Assembly: GCF_019635515.1 (NCBI RefSeq) | Contig: NZ_JAHBZI010000002.1 | Location: 1,003,001 to 1,067,000, forward strand | DNA from: Sphingomonas sp. | GTDB taxonomy: Bacteria > Pseudomonadota > Alphaproteobacteria > Sphingomonadales > Sphingomonadaceae | Reading direction: 5' to 3' | DNA: 64,000 bases | Shown: positions 28,100 through 37,585 of the stretch, piece by piece | Layout: every line of letters begins with the position of its first letter | Position numbering within the stretch: the first letter of the stretch is position 1 | The notes under the pieces: generated by a model | Told to the model about the DNA's origin: nothing | The model's input: the letters and a program-made list of their open reading frames with translations, nothing else | The model's database searches: none | Position numbers and translations under genes: made by a program

Positions 28100-29086
28100 A
28101 TGTCATCTTCATTGCATCCAGAGGGGCCTTTGTCAGCGCAAGCCGCGCTCGATTGGCTCGCGGGACTCGAAAAATTCGGCAATGTTCATGTCGCGGGCGA
28201 AAGCGGCGCGCTTTCGGCGGGCATTTATTCGGCGATGCGGCCGTCGCCGCAGCTGATCTTCTGCCTTGATGGGCAAGTGACCTATTGGGTGCGGCGTGAA
28301 GGGCGCCCGGCGCGGCTGACGCTGGCGGCAGGGGATGCGCTGGTGCTGCCCGGCGGGGTATGGATCGCGCTCGATCCGGTCGCGTCCTATCGTACCTTCG
28401 GCGTCTCGCTGTTTCCTGAAATGCTGCATTGCTATCTGGTCCAGCCTGGCCAGCCCGGTGCCGCGCACCCCACCGGCGGCAAGTCTCGATCGTTCGACGA
28501 GTTGCGCGACAACACCGTCCAGGCCGAAGCGGCGATCGCCGCCAGCTCGTTCGAGCGGATCGACTATATCGACGAGATCGATCGCCCAAGCGCGCCCGAT
28601 CACACCATCGACCAGCTGGTCGCGACGCTGGCGATCAATGCCGGGCGCAGCACCACCGATCCGCTGATCAATCACATCCTCAAGGCATTGGTGCTGCGCG
28701 TGCGCGAAACGGTGCTGGCGGTGCAGCAGCCGGCCGGTTCCAAGGCCGAGGCGACCTACAACCGCATCCGCCGCTTCGTCATCGCTAATTGCGATCAGCC
28801 GCTAGATCGCGAGCAGATCGCCGCCGCGGCCGGGGTCCATCCGCGCCACGTCTCCAATCTGTTCAATCGCTTCAGCGAGGAGACGCTGAGCCAGTTCCTG
28901 CTGCGCGCCCGCCTCGAACGGGCCCGCCGGCTGCTTGCCACCTCGGATAATTCGGTGACCGAGGTCAGCGAGATTTGCGGGTTCGCCGGTGCTAACCATT
29001 TCGTCCGCGCCTTCCGCCAGCGCTTCGGTGCGCCGCCGGGCCGATTCCGCAACGCGACCGCGCGCTTTGCCGACCGTGCTTCCTGA
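28100..29086 (+). CDS. AraC family transcriptional regulator
   Basis: The product is 328 residues, with GGGGAGGA about 12 bp upstream. The N-terminal 150 residues form a cupin-like sensor (LIFCLDGQVTYWVRREG, then LAAGDALVLPGGVW). The C-terminal 100 residues carry two helix-turn-helix units: REQIAAAAGVHPRHVSNLFN and VTEVSEICGFAGANHFVRAF, ending in FRQRFGAPPGRFR. It sits between the divergent lyase and the oxidoreductase-transporter genes. It therefore probably senses the sugar or its metabolite and controls both units. The DNA-binding half is certain; the ligand is unknown. Confidence 0.9.
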   Translation: MSSSLHPEGPLSAQAALDWLAGLEKFGNVHVAGESGALSAGIYSAMRPSPQLIFCLDGQVTYWVRREGRPARLTLAAGDALVLPGGVWIALDPVASYRTFGVSLFPEMLHCYLVQPGQPGAAHPTGGKSRSFDELRDNTVQAEAAIAASSFERIDYIDEIDRPSAPDHTIDQLVATLAINAGRSTTDPLINHILKALVLRVRETVLAVQQPAGSKAEATYNRIRRFVIANCDQPLDREQIAAAAGVHPRHVSNLFNRFSEETLSQFLLRARLERARRLLATSDNSVTEVSEICGFAGANHFVRAFRQRFGAPPGRFRNATARFADRAS

Positions 29087-29112
29087 TCCACCAAGAAAGA
29101 TCGTTCTTCCGC

Positions 29113-30639
29113 ATGCAACATGCCCAGCACAACAATACGCCCGCGCCGTTCAGCTTTCCCGGCGGGCTCGATGACCTCAAGGCGCAGGTGCTCGTCGTCG
29201 GCGCCGGTGCCGCCGGCGTATCGGCGGCGATCAGCGCCGCGCGCACCGGCGCCGATACGGTGCTGATCGAAGGCGCAGGGTTCCTCGGCGGGATCTCCGC
29301 GACCTTGCCGTGGCTCGGCTTCCACGACCGCGAATATCGCCAGGTGGTCAAGGGCTTCGCCGCCGAATGCGTCGATCGCCTCGCCGCCAGTGGCCATGCC
29401 AGCGGCTATGTCTTCGATCCCAAATGCGGGTCGCTCGCCAGCCTCGACAGCCATATGTGGAAGTGTCTCGCGATGGAGCTGGCCCAGGCCGCGGGGGTAC
29501 GGGTGCTGCTCCATACCCAATGCGTCGACACGATCCGTGAGGGCGATCGCATCGCCGGGGTCATTGTCCACCACAAGAGCGGCTTCCAGCGCATCCTCGC
29601 CGATGTCACGGTGGATACCAGCGGCGACGGCGATGTCGCCGCGCGCGGCGGCGTCGATTGGGAAAAGGGGCGGACAGCCGACGGGCTGGTCCAGGCGCCG
29701 ACCCTTGTGTTCCGGCTGGGCGGGCTCAACCGCACCGCGTTCGTCGCGGCCTGCAAGGATCCGGCGAACATCTACCGCGAATGGTTTCGCGAAAATCCCG
29801 CGCTGTTCGACAAGTTCACGTCGCATCTCGATAGCATCTCGACTTTCGTCCTCGGCGGGTTCGCCGCGTTAATCGAGCGGGCGCGGGCGGCGGGCGACTT
29901 CCTGTCCCCGCAGACGCGGATCGTCGGGGTCAAGACCCATGCCGATGACGAGATTTCGGTGGTGATGACGCGAGTCCTCGGGCTCGACCCGACCGATGTT
30001 CAGAGCATGTCGAATGCCTATGCCAAGGTGTATGAGCAGATCCCGCCGCTCGTCGCCTTCTTTCAGAAATATGTCCCGGGCTGCGAGCAGTCGCGGCTGG
30101 TCGAGATCGCGCCGATGCTCGGCGTGCGCGAGAGCCGGCGGATCATGGGCGACCATGTCCTGACGATGGAAGAAATGGTCGAGGGCGTCCGCCATCCGGA
30201 CGGTGTCGCGATGGGCGGCTATCATATCGATATCCACCGGCCCAAGGGCACGTGGGTCGAGAGCCACAATGTCCAGGCCTATACGATCCCGCTGCGCAGC
30301 CTGATCGCCCGCGATGTCGACGGGCTGATGATGGCCGGTAAGTGCATCAGCGCCACCCACGAAGCGATCGCCGGCACCCGGGTGATCCCGATCTGCATGG
30401 CCGAGGGCGAGGCTGTCGGCGTCACTGCCGCATTTGCCGCCCTGCACGGCAGCGATGTCCGCAGCGTATCGGTATCGGCGGTGCAGGACCGGCTGATCGC
30501 CACCGGCGCCGAGCTCGGCCAGAGCTTGGGCGGACCCAACCACGCCGCGATCGAGTCATTCGGCCAGCTGCCGATGGAAGAGCCGCCGACCGAGGGCGAT
30601 TGCGATCCGGTCTCGGCCTCCGAAACCGCCTGGGTGTGA
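29113..30639 (+). CDS. FAD-dependent oxidoreductase (FAD_oxidored family)
   Basis: The product is 508 residues. The dinucleotide-binding motif VLVVGAGAAGVSAAISAA starts near residue 23, with the second Glu in TVLIEGAGFLGG. A later strand DVTVDTSGDGDVAARGGV is the second FAD contact typical of this family. Near the C-terminus come MLGVRESRRIMGDHVLTMEE and GLMMAGKCISATHEAIAGTR. No signal peptide is present, so it is cytoplasmic. Relatives in glycan clusters are often labelled xanthan-lyase-like, but the reaction is not established. It overlaps the transporter start by one base and resembles the second FAD enzyme at 32074, suggesting two related oxidations in one pathway. Confidence 0.8.
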   Translation: MQHAQHNNTPAPFSFPGGLDDLKAQVLVVGAGAAGVSAAISAARTGADTVLIEGAGFLGGISATLPWLGFHDREYRQVVKGFAAECVDRLAASGHASGYVFDPKCGSLASLDSHMWKCLAMELAQAAGVRVLLHTQCVDTIREGDRIAGVIVHHKSGFQRILADVTVDTSGDGDVAARGGVDWEKGRTADGLVQAPTLVFRLGGLNRTAFVAACKDPANIYREWFRENPALFDKFTSHLDSISTFVLGGFAALIERARAAGDFLSPQTRIVGVKTHADDEISVVMTRVLGLDPTDVQSMSNAYAKVYEQIPPLVAFFQKYVPGCEQSRLVEIAPMLGVRESRRIMGDHVLTMEEMVEGVRHPDGVAMGGYHIDIHRPKGTWVESHNVQAYTIPLRSLIARDVDGLMMAGKCISATHEAIAGTRVIPICMAEGEAVGVTAAFAALHGSDVRSVSVSAVQDRLIATGAELGQSLGGPNHAAIESFGQLPMEEPPTEGDCDPVSASETAWV

Positions 30640-32039
30640 TGCCCGCGGACAAGGACCGGAAGCCGGGAGACCGGCTCGGCAACAAGGAGTTGCTCGGCTT
30701 CGCGGTCGGCGGGTTGCCGCTCAACCTCGGCGTCGAATCGCTCAAGCAACTCGCCTATCCGGTCTACAACATCATCCTCGGCGTGAACCCGGCCGCAATA
30801 GGGCTGATCCTGATGATCGCCCGCCTGATCGATGCGTTCCTCGATCCGCTGATCGGCTGGCTCAGCGACAATAGCCGCAGCCGCTGGGGGCGGCGCCGGC
30901 CCTATGTGGCGCTCGGCTCGGTGCTCTGCGGGCTGACCTTCCCGCTGGTCTGGTTCGTCCCCGCCGACACCACCGAGACCCATGCCATCGCCTATTTTGC
31001 GGCGACTGCCTTCCTCTATTACCTCGCCGTCAGCGTCTATCAGGTCAGCTACATGACGCTCGGCATGGAACTGACCCCGGACTATGCCGAGCGCACCCGG
31101 GTGATGGCCTCGCGCACCGTGTTCGGAGCGACGTCCGGGTTGATCCTCGCCTGGGTGTTCCGCATCGCTCAGGCCGACATGTTCAGCGATCCGCTCACCG
31201 GCATGCGAGTGGTCGGGATGGTACTCGGCGGCATCTTCATCGCCACCGGCGTGCCTGCCGCGCTGGCCAGCCGCGAACGCTATCACAAGCTCGCCGAGAC
31301 CCAGGAAAAGCAGCCGGTGCTGCGCTCGCTGACCGGGGCGTTCCGCTACAGCTCGTTCCGCATCCTGATGGTGCTGACCCTGGTGATCGTGTTCTGCACC
31401 CAGTCGGTCAACGCGCTCGGCGTCTATGTCACGACCTATTATGTCTATGGCGGCGACATCAAGGCCGCCGCGACGATGACTGCCTGGTACGGCACCGTCA
31501 CCCTGTTCGCGACCTGGGCTGCGCTGCCGATACTGACCTGGGCGGCGCGGCGCTGGGGCAAGACCCGCGCGCTGGCGGTGACGATGGCGGTCGGCTGCCT
31601 CGGCGCGATCCTGAAATGGTTCCTGTTCCAGCCCGAGTTCCCCTACGCCCAACTCGTCGTCGCCTGCTTCGTCGCGCCCGCCAACGCCGGTTTCTGGGTG
31701 CTGGTGAACGCGATGAAGGCGGACATGTGCGACTGGGACGAGCTCAAGACCGGGCTGCGCCGCGAGGGCATGTTCGCCGCGGTATCGGCTTGGCTGCAGA
31801 AGCTGGCAGCGGCGATGACCTTCTCGTTCGCCGGCTTCGTGCTGGTGTGCACCGGCTTCGACCAAGCCAAGGGTGGTGCGCAGGCATCCGATACGCTGCT
31901 CCACATCCGCATCGTCTTCGCGTTCGTGCCGGCGGCGGCCTACATCCTCGGGATCGCGATGCTGCGCTGGTACCCGCTGTCGCCGACAGTGATGACCGAG
32001 GTCCGCGCCGAGCTCGAGGCCAAGCGCGCCGCAGTCTGA
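30639..32039 (+). CDS. GPH-family sugar:cation symporter (MFS)
   Basis: The product is 466 residues from the ATG overlapping the previous stop (TGATG). It has about 12 membrane segments. The family signature lies between segments two and three: DAFLDPLIGWLSDNSRSRWG, followed by RRRPYVALGS. Members of the glycoside-pentoside-hexuronide family import sugars or uronides with H+ or Na+. Translational coupling to the FAD oxidoreductase and the following second oxidoreductase gene makes it the inner-membrane importer of this pathway. The TonB receptor at 34024 would handle the outer-membrane step. Confidence 0.9.
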   Translation: MPADKDRKPGDRLGNKELLGFAVGGLPLNLGVESLKQLAYPVYNIILGVNPAAIGLILMIARLIDAFLDPLIGWLSDNSRSRWGRRRPYVALGSVLCGLTFPLVWFVPADTTETHAIAYFAATAFLYYLAVSVYQVSYMTLGMELTPDYAERTRVMASRTVFGATSGLILAWVFRIAQADMFSDPLTGMRVVGMVLGGIFIATGVPAALASRERYHKLAETQEKQPVLRSLTGAFRYSSFRILMVLTLVIVFCTQSVNALGVYVTTYYVYGGDIKAAATMTAWYGTVTLFATWAALPILTWAARRWGKTRALAVTMAVGCLGAILKWFLFQPEFPYAQLVVACFVAPANAGFWVLVNAMKADMCDWDELKTGLRREGMFAAVSAWLQKLAAAMTFSFAGFVLVCTGFDQAKGGAQASDTLLHIRIVFAFVPAAAYILGIAMLRWYPLSPTVMTEVRAELEAKRAAV

Positions 32040-32073
32040 CCCAACCCAATCACGTGACTATGGAGAGTATCGG

Positions 32074-33750
32074 ATGAGCACATCCAGCGAAGCCAGCGCG
32101 GACATTCTGATTGTCGGCGCCAGCCTTGGCGGCGTGGCGGCGGCGCTGGCTGCGGTGCGGCGCGGGCGCAGCGTGATCCTGACCGAGGAGACTGCATGGA
32201 TCGGCGGCCAGGCGACCACTCAGGGCGTGCCGCTCGACGAGCATCCCTGGGCCGAGAAATACGGCATCACCCGCAGCTATGCTGAGTTCCGCCAGGGCGT
32301 CCGCGACTATTACCGGCAGCATTATCCGCTGAGCCGCGCGGCCCGGGCCGATCCCTATCTCAATCCCGGCGCCGGCTGGGTCAGCAAGCTGTGCTTCGAG
32401 CCGCGCGTCGGCCTGGCGGTGCTCCACGCGATGCTGGCACCGCACATCGCGGCGGGGCGGCTGCGCATCTTCACTCGGCATCACCCCGTCTCGGTTTCGG
32501 TCAGCGGCGATCGCATCGACGCCGTGACGCTGCGCAATACCGAGACCGGCGAGGACCGCCTTTTCACCGGACGCTACGTGATCGACGCCACCGAGCTTGG
32601 CGACCTGCTCGAACTCGGCGGCGTGGAATCGGTGATCGGTGCGGAATCGCGCGACGAGACCGGTGAGCCGCTCGCAGTCGAAGGTCCGGCCCAGCCGCAC
32701 GAGCAAATGGTGTTCACCCATATCTTCGCGCTCGATCATCTGCCCGGCGAGAACCATGTCATCGACAAGCCGGCCGGCTATGATTTCTGGTTGAAGCAGA
32801 CCAGCCATCGCGGCGACTATCCCAAATTCACCTTGCCCGATCTGCTGGCGGCGAAGCACGATCATTTCGGCCGGCCGGTGGCGGCGGATCGCTATACCGC
32901 CAGCACCTGGAGCTTTCGCCGCAACCTCTACAAGGGCAATTTCGAGCCGGGCGCCTTCCCCAGCGACGTCACCGTCGCGATCTGGCCGCTCAACGAATAT
33001 CATCTCGGCGTACTGTGCGGGGTTTCGCCCGAGGAGCGCGCCAAGCATCTCGCCGCCGCGCGCGAGCTGAGCCTCAGCGCGATCTACTGGCTGCAGACCG
33101 ACGCCCCCAATCCCGGCACCGGCAATACCGGCTATCCCGGCCTGCGCCCGCGCGGCGATGTGTTCGGCACTGCAGATGGCTTGGCGCAAGCGCCGTACAT
33201 CCGCGAATCCCGCCGCATCCGCGCCGAATTCACCGTGCTCGAACAGCATTTCCGCACCGATCTCGATCCGACCCGCGAGGGCCCGGTCCATTATCCCGAC
33301 AGCGTCGGGCTGAGCGGCTACCGCGTCGATATCCACAAGCCGACTGCGCCGGGCCAGCCGTCGATCACGCTGGCGATGCACGGCAAGCACTGGATCCAGC
33401 AGATCCCGCTCGGCGCGCTGATTCCGGTACGCGTCGAGAATCTGCTCCCCGCCTGCAAGAACCTCGGCGTCACCCATGTCATGAACGGCGCCTTCCGCAT
33501 CCATGCCACCGAATGGAATATCGGCGAGGCGGCGGGATCGCTCGCCGCCTTCTGCCTCGATCGCGGCGAAAGCCCGCGCGGCGTGCGCAATCGCCCGGCA
33601 TTGCTCGGCGATTTTCTTCAATCGCTCGAGCGGCAGGGCATCGAGCGCGAATGGCGCAAGATGGCGCCGGCCAGCTCCTATCACAGCCACCACAAGAACG
33701 AGCTCGGCGACGAGGATCGCTTCTATTTCGGCGAAGCCTGGCGGCTGTGA
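32074..33750 (+). CDS. FAD-dependent oxidoreductase (second copy type)
   Basis: The product is 558 residues with GGAGAG upstream. The FAD motif is ILIVGASLGGVAAALAAVRRG, near residues 10-29, followed by VILTEETAWIGGQATTQG. A later DATELGDLLELGGVE strand contacts FAD, and the C-terminal part shows ACKNLGVTHVMNGAFRIHAT. It belongs to the same broad family as the enzyme at 29113 but is longer and only distantly similar. It is 34 bp after the transporter. Related genes occur in polysaccharide clusters of sphingomonads; the reaction is not known. Confidence 0.8.
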   Translation: MSTSSEASADILIVGASLGGVAAALAAVRRGRSVILTEETAWIGGQATTQGVPLDEHPWAEKYGITRSYAEFRQGVRDYYRQHYPLSRAARADPYLNPGAGWVSKLCFEPRVGLAVLHAMLAPHIAAGRLRIFTRHHPVSVSVSGDRIDAVTLRNTETGEDRLFTGRYVIDATELGDLLELGGVESVIGAESRDETGEPLAVEGPAQPHEQMVFTHIFALDHLPGENHVIDKPAGYDFWLKQTSHRGDYPKFTLPDLLAAKHDHFGRPVAADRYTASTWSFRRNLYKGNFEPGAFPSDVTVAIWPLNEYHLGVLCGVSPEERAKHLAAARELSLSAIYWLQTDAPNPGTGNTGYPGLRPRGDVFGTADGLAQAPYIRESRRIRAEFTVLEQHFRTDLDPTREGPVHYPDSVGLSGYRVDIHKPTAPGQPSITLAMHGKHWIQQIPLGALIPVRVENLLPACKNLGVTHVMNGAFRIHATEWNIGEAAGSLAAFCLDRGESPRGVRNRPALLGDFLQSLERQGIEREWRKMAPASSYHSHHKNELGDEDRFYFGEAWRL

Positions 33751-33840
33751 AGCCAAGTCAAAATTACCGCTAAGGCAGCATCATAGTATAAAGGTGCTGT
33801 TTTGGAAATTGCCAATAAATCAAGTAATATTGAGCTAGAA

Positions 33841-33856
33841 AATCGGAATACCGATT
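33841..33856. promoter_or_regulatory. Inverted repeat upstream of the TonB receptor
   Basis: AATCGG-AATA-CCGATT is a perfect 6-4-6 inverted repeat in an AT-rich stretch about 170 bp before the receptor start. It is a candidate operator or part of the receptor promoter region. Confidence 0.35.
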
Positions 33857-33897
33857 CGTTTTGAGAGGAATATAGGCTGTATGTCATCATCATTGCA

Positions 33898-33920
33898 CAA
33901 AAGGGCGTCGAACGCCTTTT
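33898..33920 (+). terminator. Intrinsic terminator or attenuator in the TonB receptor leader
   Basis: GGCGT and ACGCC pair around the loop CGA. The stem is preceded by AAAAG and followed by TTTT. It lies about 105 bp before the receptor ATG. It may end transcription from the oxidoreductase gene or attenuate the receptor message. Confidence 0.55.
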
Positions 33921-34023
33921 CTGCGGCAGGACGCTGACCTCAGCAGCAACATCATCACGGCACCCGGCGGACCTGAAGACATGGCTGCCGCTTCACGGTG
34001 CATCACGACCAGGGAGAGGGATT

Positions 34024-36690
34024 ATGAAATCATCGTTCAAGCGCGCATCGCACTTCGCCGGCAGCAAGCAGCTCCTGCTCTGCGCCAGCGCTGCCGCCGC
34101 GCTGCTCGCCGCCACCCCGGCTTTCGCGCAGGACAGCACCCCGGTCACCGAGGAGCAGGATGAGGGCATCACCGTCACCGGCATTCGCGCCTCGATCGCC
34201 CGCGCTGCCGAGATCAAGCGCAACTCGGTCGAGATGGTCGATGTCATCAGCGCCGAGGATCTCGGCAAGCTGCCCGACACCAACATCGCCGAAGGCCTGC
34301 AGCGCATCACCGGCGTCCAGATCCAGCGCGTCGGCGGTGAAGGCAATGGCTTCCAGATCCGCGGCGCCACCCAGAACCTGACCCTGGTCAATGGCCGCGA
34401 AGTCGCACCGGATGCCGATACCGCGAGCACGCCGGCACCGATCCGCCAGGTCAATCTGTTCAACTATCCCAGCGAGATCTTCAGCGAGGTGCGGGTCTAC
34501 AAAAGCCCTGCTGCCAGCCTGATCGAAGGCGGCGTCGGCGGCACGGTCGATCTGCGCATGCCCGATCCGCTCAAGGCACCGGAGCGGATGGCCGCCGGTG
34601 CGCAGTTCGGGCGCTACAGCCTGCAGGACAAGAATGCCTATGGCGGCTCGTTCCTGGCCTCGCGCCGCTTTCTGGGCGACACCCTCGGCGTCGTCGTTGG
34701 TTTCACCTATTTCAAGCGCTCGGTGACCACCGACGCCTATAGCGGCAGCAACTATACCCGCCTCAATACGCTTGACGTAACCGGCGACGGGGTTGCCGAT
34801 CCCAACGTCGTCATCCCGCTCAACATGACCTATAATCGCGAGCTGAGCCAGCGCGAGCGCTTCACAGCCAATGCGCTGGTCGCGTGGCAGGCGTTCGACA
34901 CGCTGCGCTTCAATCTCGAACTATCCTATGTGAAGCAGTCGAACCCCCGCGCGCGCAGCTTTATCGGCTTTAACTTCACCTCGGCGCAGTCGCCGCTGCC
35001 GGCCGCGGCCGCCACCACTGCCAAGGAAGCCGATGGCAGCACGACCGTGCTCGCCGGCACCTTCCGCAACGTCAACGTGACGCAGGACGCGCTCAACCAG
35101 GACGATGATCGCAACCTCTACACCGCCGCACTCGGCTCGGTGTGGAACGCGACCGACCGGCTGACCGTCAGCGCCGAACTCGGCCGCTCCTGGGCCAAGG
35201 TCGATCAGTTCGCCAACGTCTATCAGCTGACACAGAGCAGCAATGTCACCGCAGCGTTCGACATCCGTCCCGAAGTGCCGACGATCAAGATCGTCACCGG
35301 TGGCAGTATCACCGATCCGGCGGCGTACAAGGCGGCGGTGGTCAATGTCCGCAAGACCGGCAACAGCCCCGATACGCGCCAGGGCCGGCTCGACCTTGCC
35401 TATGATCTCGATGGTTTCGTCGACAAGATCCTGATCGGCGGGCGGATCACCCATTCCAAGTTCGACTCGGTCAATCTCAACAACCGGTTCGCGAGCACCT
35501 TCCCGATCGGTGCCACCGTGCCGGCGACGCGCTTCCCCAATTATATCGAGCAGCGCAATCTCACCAATTTCATGGGCGGTGCGGGCAAAGATGCGCCGAC
35601 TTCGTTCATGGTCACCAGCGTCGCCGGCAACGAAGCGGCGGGCACGCAGCTGCTGCGCGACTATGGCGACAACCGTACGCTGCAACCGATCCCCGCCTCA
35701 AACTATCTGGTCATCGAAGACACGCGAGCCGCCTATGCCCAGCTCGACTTCGGGACGACGCTGCTCGGCCATGCCTTTTCCGGCAATGTCGGCCTCCGCT
35801 ATGTCCATACCGGCCTCAATTCCTCAGGCTCGGCGGTGCTTAGCAGCGGCGCCGTACAGCCGATCCGCTTCCTCAACGACTATGACGACTGGCTCCCCAG
35901 CCTGAACCTGAAATGGGATCTGGGCGATAAGCTGCTGGTCCGCGGCAGCGTTGCCAAGGTCATGGCGCGTCCGGCGATCACCGCGCTCAGCGCCGGCACC
36001 ACCGTGTCGTTCGGGGTCGGCGGGCTCAACCAGGCGACTAGCGGCCAGCCTTTGCTCAAGCCGTTCCGCGCCACCCAGTACGATCTCGGCATGGAATATT
36101 ATTTCGGCGATGGCGGCTATGTGTCGGGCGCGCTGTTCTACAAGGACATCGCCTCGTACGTAACGACCACCACGGTCTCGGGCGCGACGCTGCCCGGCTT
36201 CCCCAACATGACCTTCTTCCTCAGCGCCCCGTCGAACGGGCCGGGGGGGCGCAGCAAGGGGTTCGAAGTCGGCGTGCAGCGGTCGTTTGGCTTCCTGACC
36301 TCGGCGCTCAACGACTTCGGTGTCATCGCCAACTTCACCTATGTCGATAGCAAGCGCAACGGATCGACGCTGCAGATCGAGAACACCTCGAAGTACAGCT
36401 ACAACATCATCGGCTATTTCGAGAGCGGACCGTTCCAAGTGCGCGCCGCGTATAATTGGCGCAGCTCGCAATATCTCGGGCTGTCGCGCGGCTTCGATAT
36501 TTACGCGCAGGCGCGAGGCCAGCTCGATGCCTCGGCGAGCTTCGACATCACAGATGGCATCAGCCTAACTGTCGATGGCAACAATCTGCTCGAGACGCCG
36601 CAGGTCAACTATTCGGCCTATGAAACGCGCCGCGACAGCTATGTCGTCAACGACCGTTCGATCCTGTTCGGTATCCGCGCGCGCTTCTGA
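34024..36690 (+). CDS. TonB-dependent receptor
   Basis: The product is 888 residues with a strong GGGAGAGG site upstream. The signal peptide ends at ATPAFAQ (near residue 36), then a TonB-box-like EGITVTGIRASI. The plug domain has VISAEDLGKLPDTNIAEGLQ, RITGVQIQRVGGEGNGFQIR and EGGVGGTVDLR. The rest is a 22-strand barrel ending in Phe (RSILFGIRARF). This subtype (IRAS start, KLPDTNIAE) is the carbohydrate-type receptor common in Caulobacter and sphingomonads. It would bring an oligosaccharide into the periplasm for the secreted hydrolase at 37586 and the GPH symporter. Confidence 0.95.
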   Translation: MKSSFKRASHFAGSKQLLLCASAAAALLAATPAFAQDSTPVTEEQDEGITVTGIRASIARAAEIKRNSVEMVDVISAEDLGKLPDTNIAEGLQRITGVQIQRVGGEGNGFQIRGATQNLTLVNGREVAPDADTASTPAPIRQVNLFNYPSEIFSEVRVYKSPAASLIEGGVGGTVDLRMPDPLKAPERMAAGAQFGRYSLQDKNAYGGSFLASRRFLGDTLGVVVGFTYFKRSVTTDAYSGSNYTRLNTLDVTGDGVADPNVVIPLNMTYNRELSQRERFTANALVAWQAFDTLRFNLELSYVKQSNPRARSFIGFNFTSAQSPLPAAAATTAKEADGSTTVLAGTFRNVNVTQDALNQDDDRNLYTAALGSVWNATDRLTVSAELGRSWAKVDQFANVYQLTQSSNVTAAFDIRPEVPTIKIVTGGSITDPAAYKAAVVNVRKTGNSPDTRQGRLDLAYDLDGFVDKILIGGRITHSKFDSVNLNNRFASTFPIGATVPATRFPNYIEQRNLTNFMGGAGKDAPTSFMVTSVAGNEAAGTQLLRDYGDNRTLQPIPASNYLVIEDTRAAYAQLDFGTTLLGHAFSGNVGLRYVHTGLNSSGSAVLSSGAVQPIRFLNDYDDWLPSLNLKWDLGDKLLVRGSVAKVMARPAITALSAGTTVSFGVGGLNQATSGQPLLKPFRATQYDLGMEYYFGDGGYVSGALFYKDIASYVTTTTVSGATLPGFPNMTFFLSAPSNGPGGRSKGFEVGVQRSFGFLTSALNDFGVIANFTYVDSKRNGSTLQIENTSKYSYNIIGYFESGPFQVRAAYNWRSSQYLGLSRGFDIYAQARGQLDASASFDITDGISLTVDGNNLLETPQVNYSAYETRRDSYVVNDRSILFGIRARF

Positions 36691-36692
36691 TC

Positions 36693-37571
36693 GTGCGGAT
36701 CGGCGTCGATTTCGGCGGGACCAAGATCGAGGCGGCGGCGCTGTACGCGGACGGCTCCCTGGGGGTCAGGGTCCGCGTGCCGACCCCCGCCGCCTATGAT
36801 CTAGCGCTGGCGGCGGTGCGCGAAGTGGTAGCGCGGGTCGAGGCCGCATCGGGGCCGGTTGCGCAGATCGGCGTTGCCATGCCCGGTACGGTCTCGCCGC
36901 GTACCGGCACCGTGCGCAACTCGAACGCTTTGTGCCTCAATGGCCGGCACCTCGAAGCCGATCTGGCGGCGGTGCTGCATAAGCCCGTGCGGATCGCCAA
37001 CGATGCCAATTGCTTTGCGATATCCGAAGCGCAGGACGGCGCTGGAGAAGGCGCGCGGGTGGTGTTCGGGGCGATCCTCGGCACCGGCTGCGGCGGCGGA
37101 GTGGTGGTCGATGGCAGGTTGCTCGGCGGCGCCAACGGTGTGGCGGGCGAATGGGGGCACAATCCCTTACCGGCCACCAGCGCCGCGCCGGTGCGCTGCT
37201 GGTGCGGGGCCGACGATTGCCTAGAGACGTGGATTTCGGGATCGGGTCTGAGCCGCGATTTCCGGGAGCGGAGCAGTCGTGAGGCATCGGGGCAGGAGAT
37301 CGTCAGCGCCGCGGCTGCGGGAGATCAAGAGGCGGGCGCGGCGCTCGATGCCTATGTCGATCGGCTCGGCCGGGCATTGGCCGGCGTCGTCAATCTGATC
37401 GACCCGGATGCGATCATCCTCGGCGGCGGCATGTCCAATGTCGGGCAACTCTATGAACGGCTGCCGGATGCAGTGCGGCGGCACGTGTTCGGTGGCGAAT
37501 GGGAGGCGCCGATACGGCCGGCGCGCTGGGGCGACAGCTCGGGCGTGCGCGGTGCGGCGCGGCTATGGTGA
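36693..37571 (+). CDS. ROK-family sugar kinase
   Basis: The product is 292 residues from a GTG two bases after the receptor stop. The ATP motif is GVDFGGTKIEAAALYADG. The sugar-binding and catalytic region is ANDANCFAISEAQDGAG, and the zinc motif is GEWGHN, then CWCGADDCLETW. A late IILGGGMSN strand fits the fold. ROK kinases phosphorylate hexoses such as fructose, mannose, GlcNAc or ManNAc; the sequence alone does not pick one. Direct coupling to the receptor and the hydrolase says the kinase acts on a product of the imported glycan. Confidence 0.88.
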   Translation: MRIGVDFGGTKIEAAALYADGSLGVRVRVPTPAAYDLALAAVREVVARVEAASGPVAQIGVAMPGTVSPRTGTVRNSNALCLNGRHLEADLAAVLHKPVRIANDANCFAISEAQDGAGEGARVVFGAILGTGCGGGVVVDGRLLGGANGVAGEWGHNPLPATSAAPVRCWCGADDCLETWISGSGLSRDFRERSSREASGQEIVSAAAAGDQEAGAALDAYVDRLGRALAGVVNLIDPDAIILGGGMSNVGQLYERLPDAVRRHVFGGEWEAPIRPARWGDSSGVRGAARLW

Positions 37572-37585
37572 TGGGGAGAAGCAAT

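Noticed and set aside
32050..33756. Open minus-strand frame of 568 codons opposite the second FAD oxidoreductase
   Set aside because: The plus strand carries a clear FAD-binding enzyme with a ribosome site; the antisense shows no motif.
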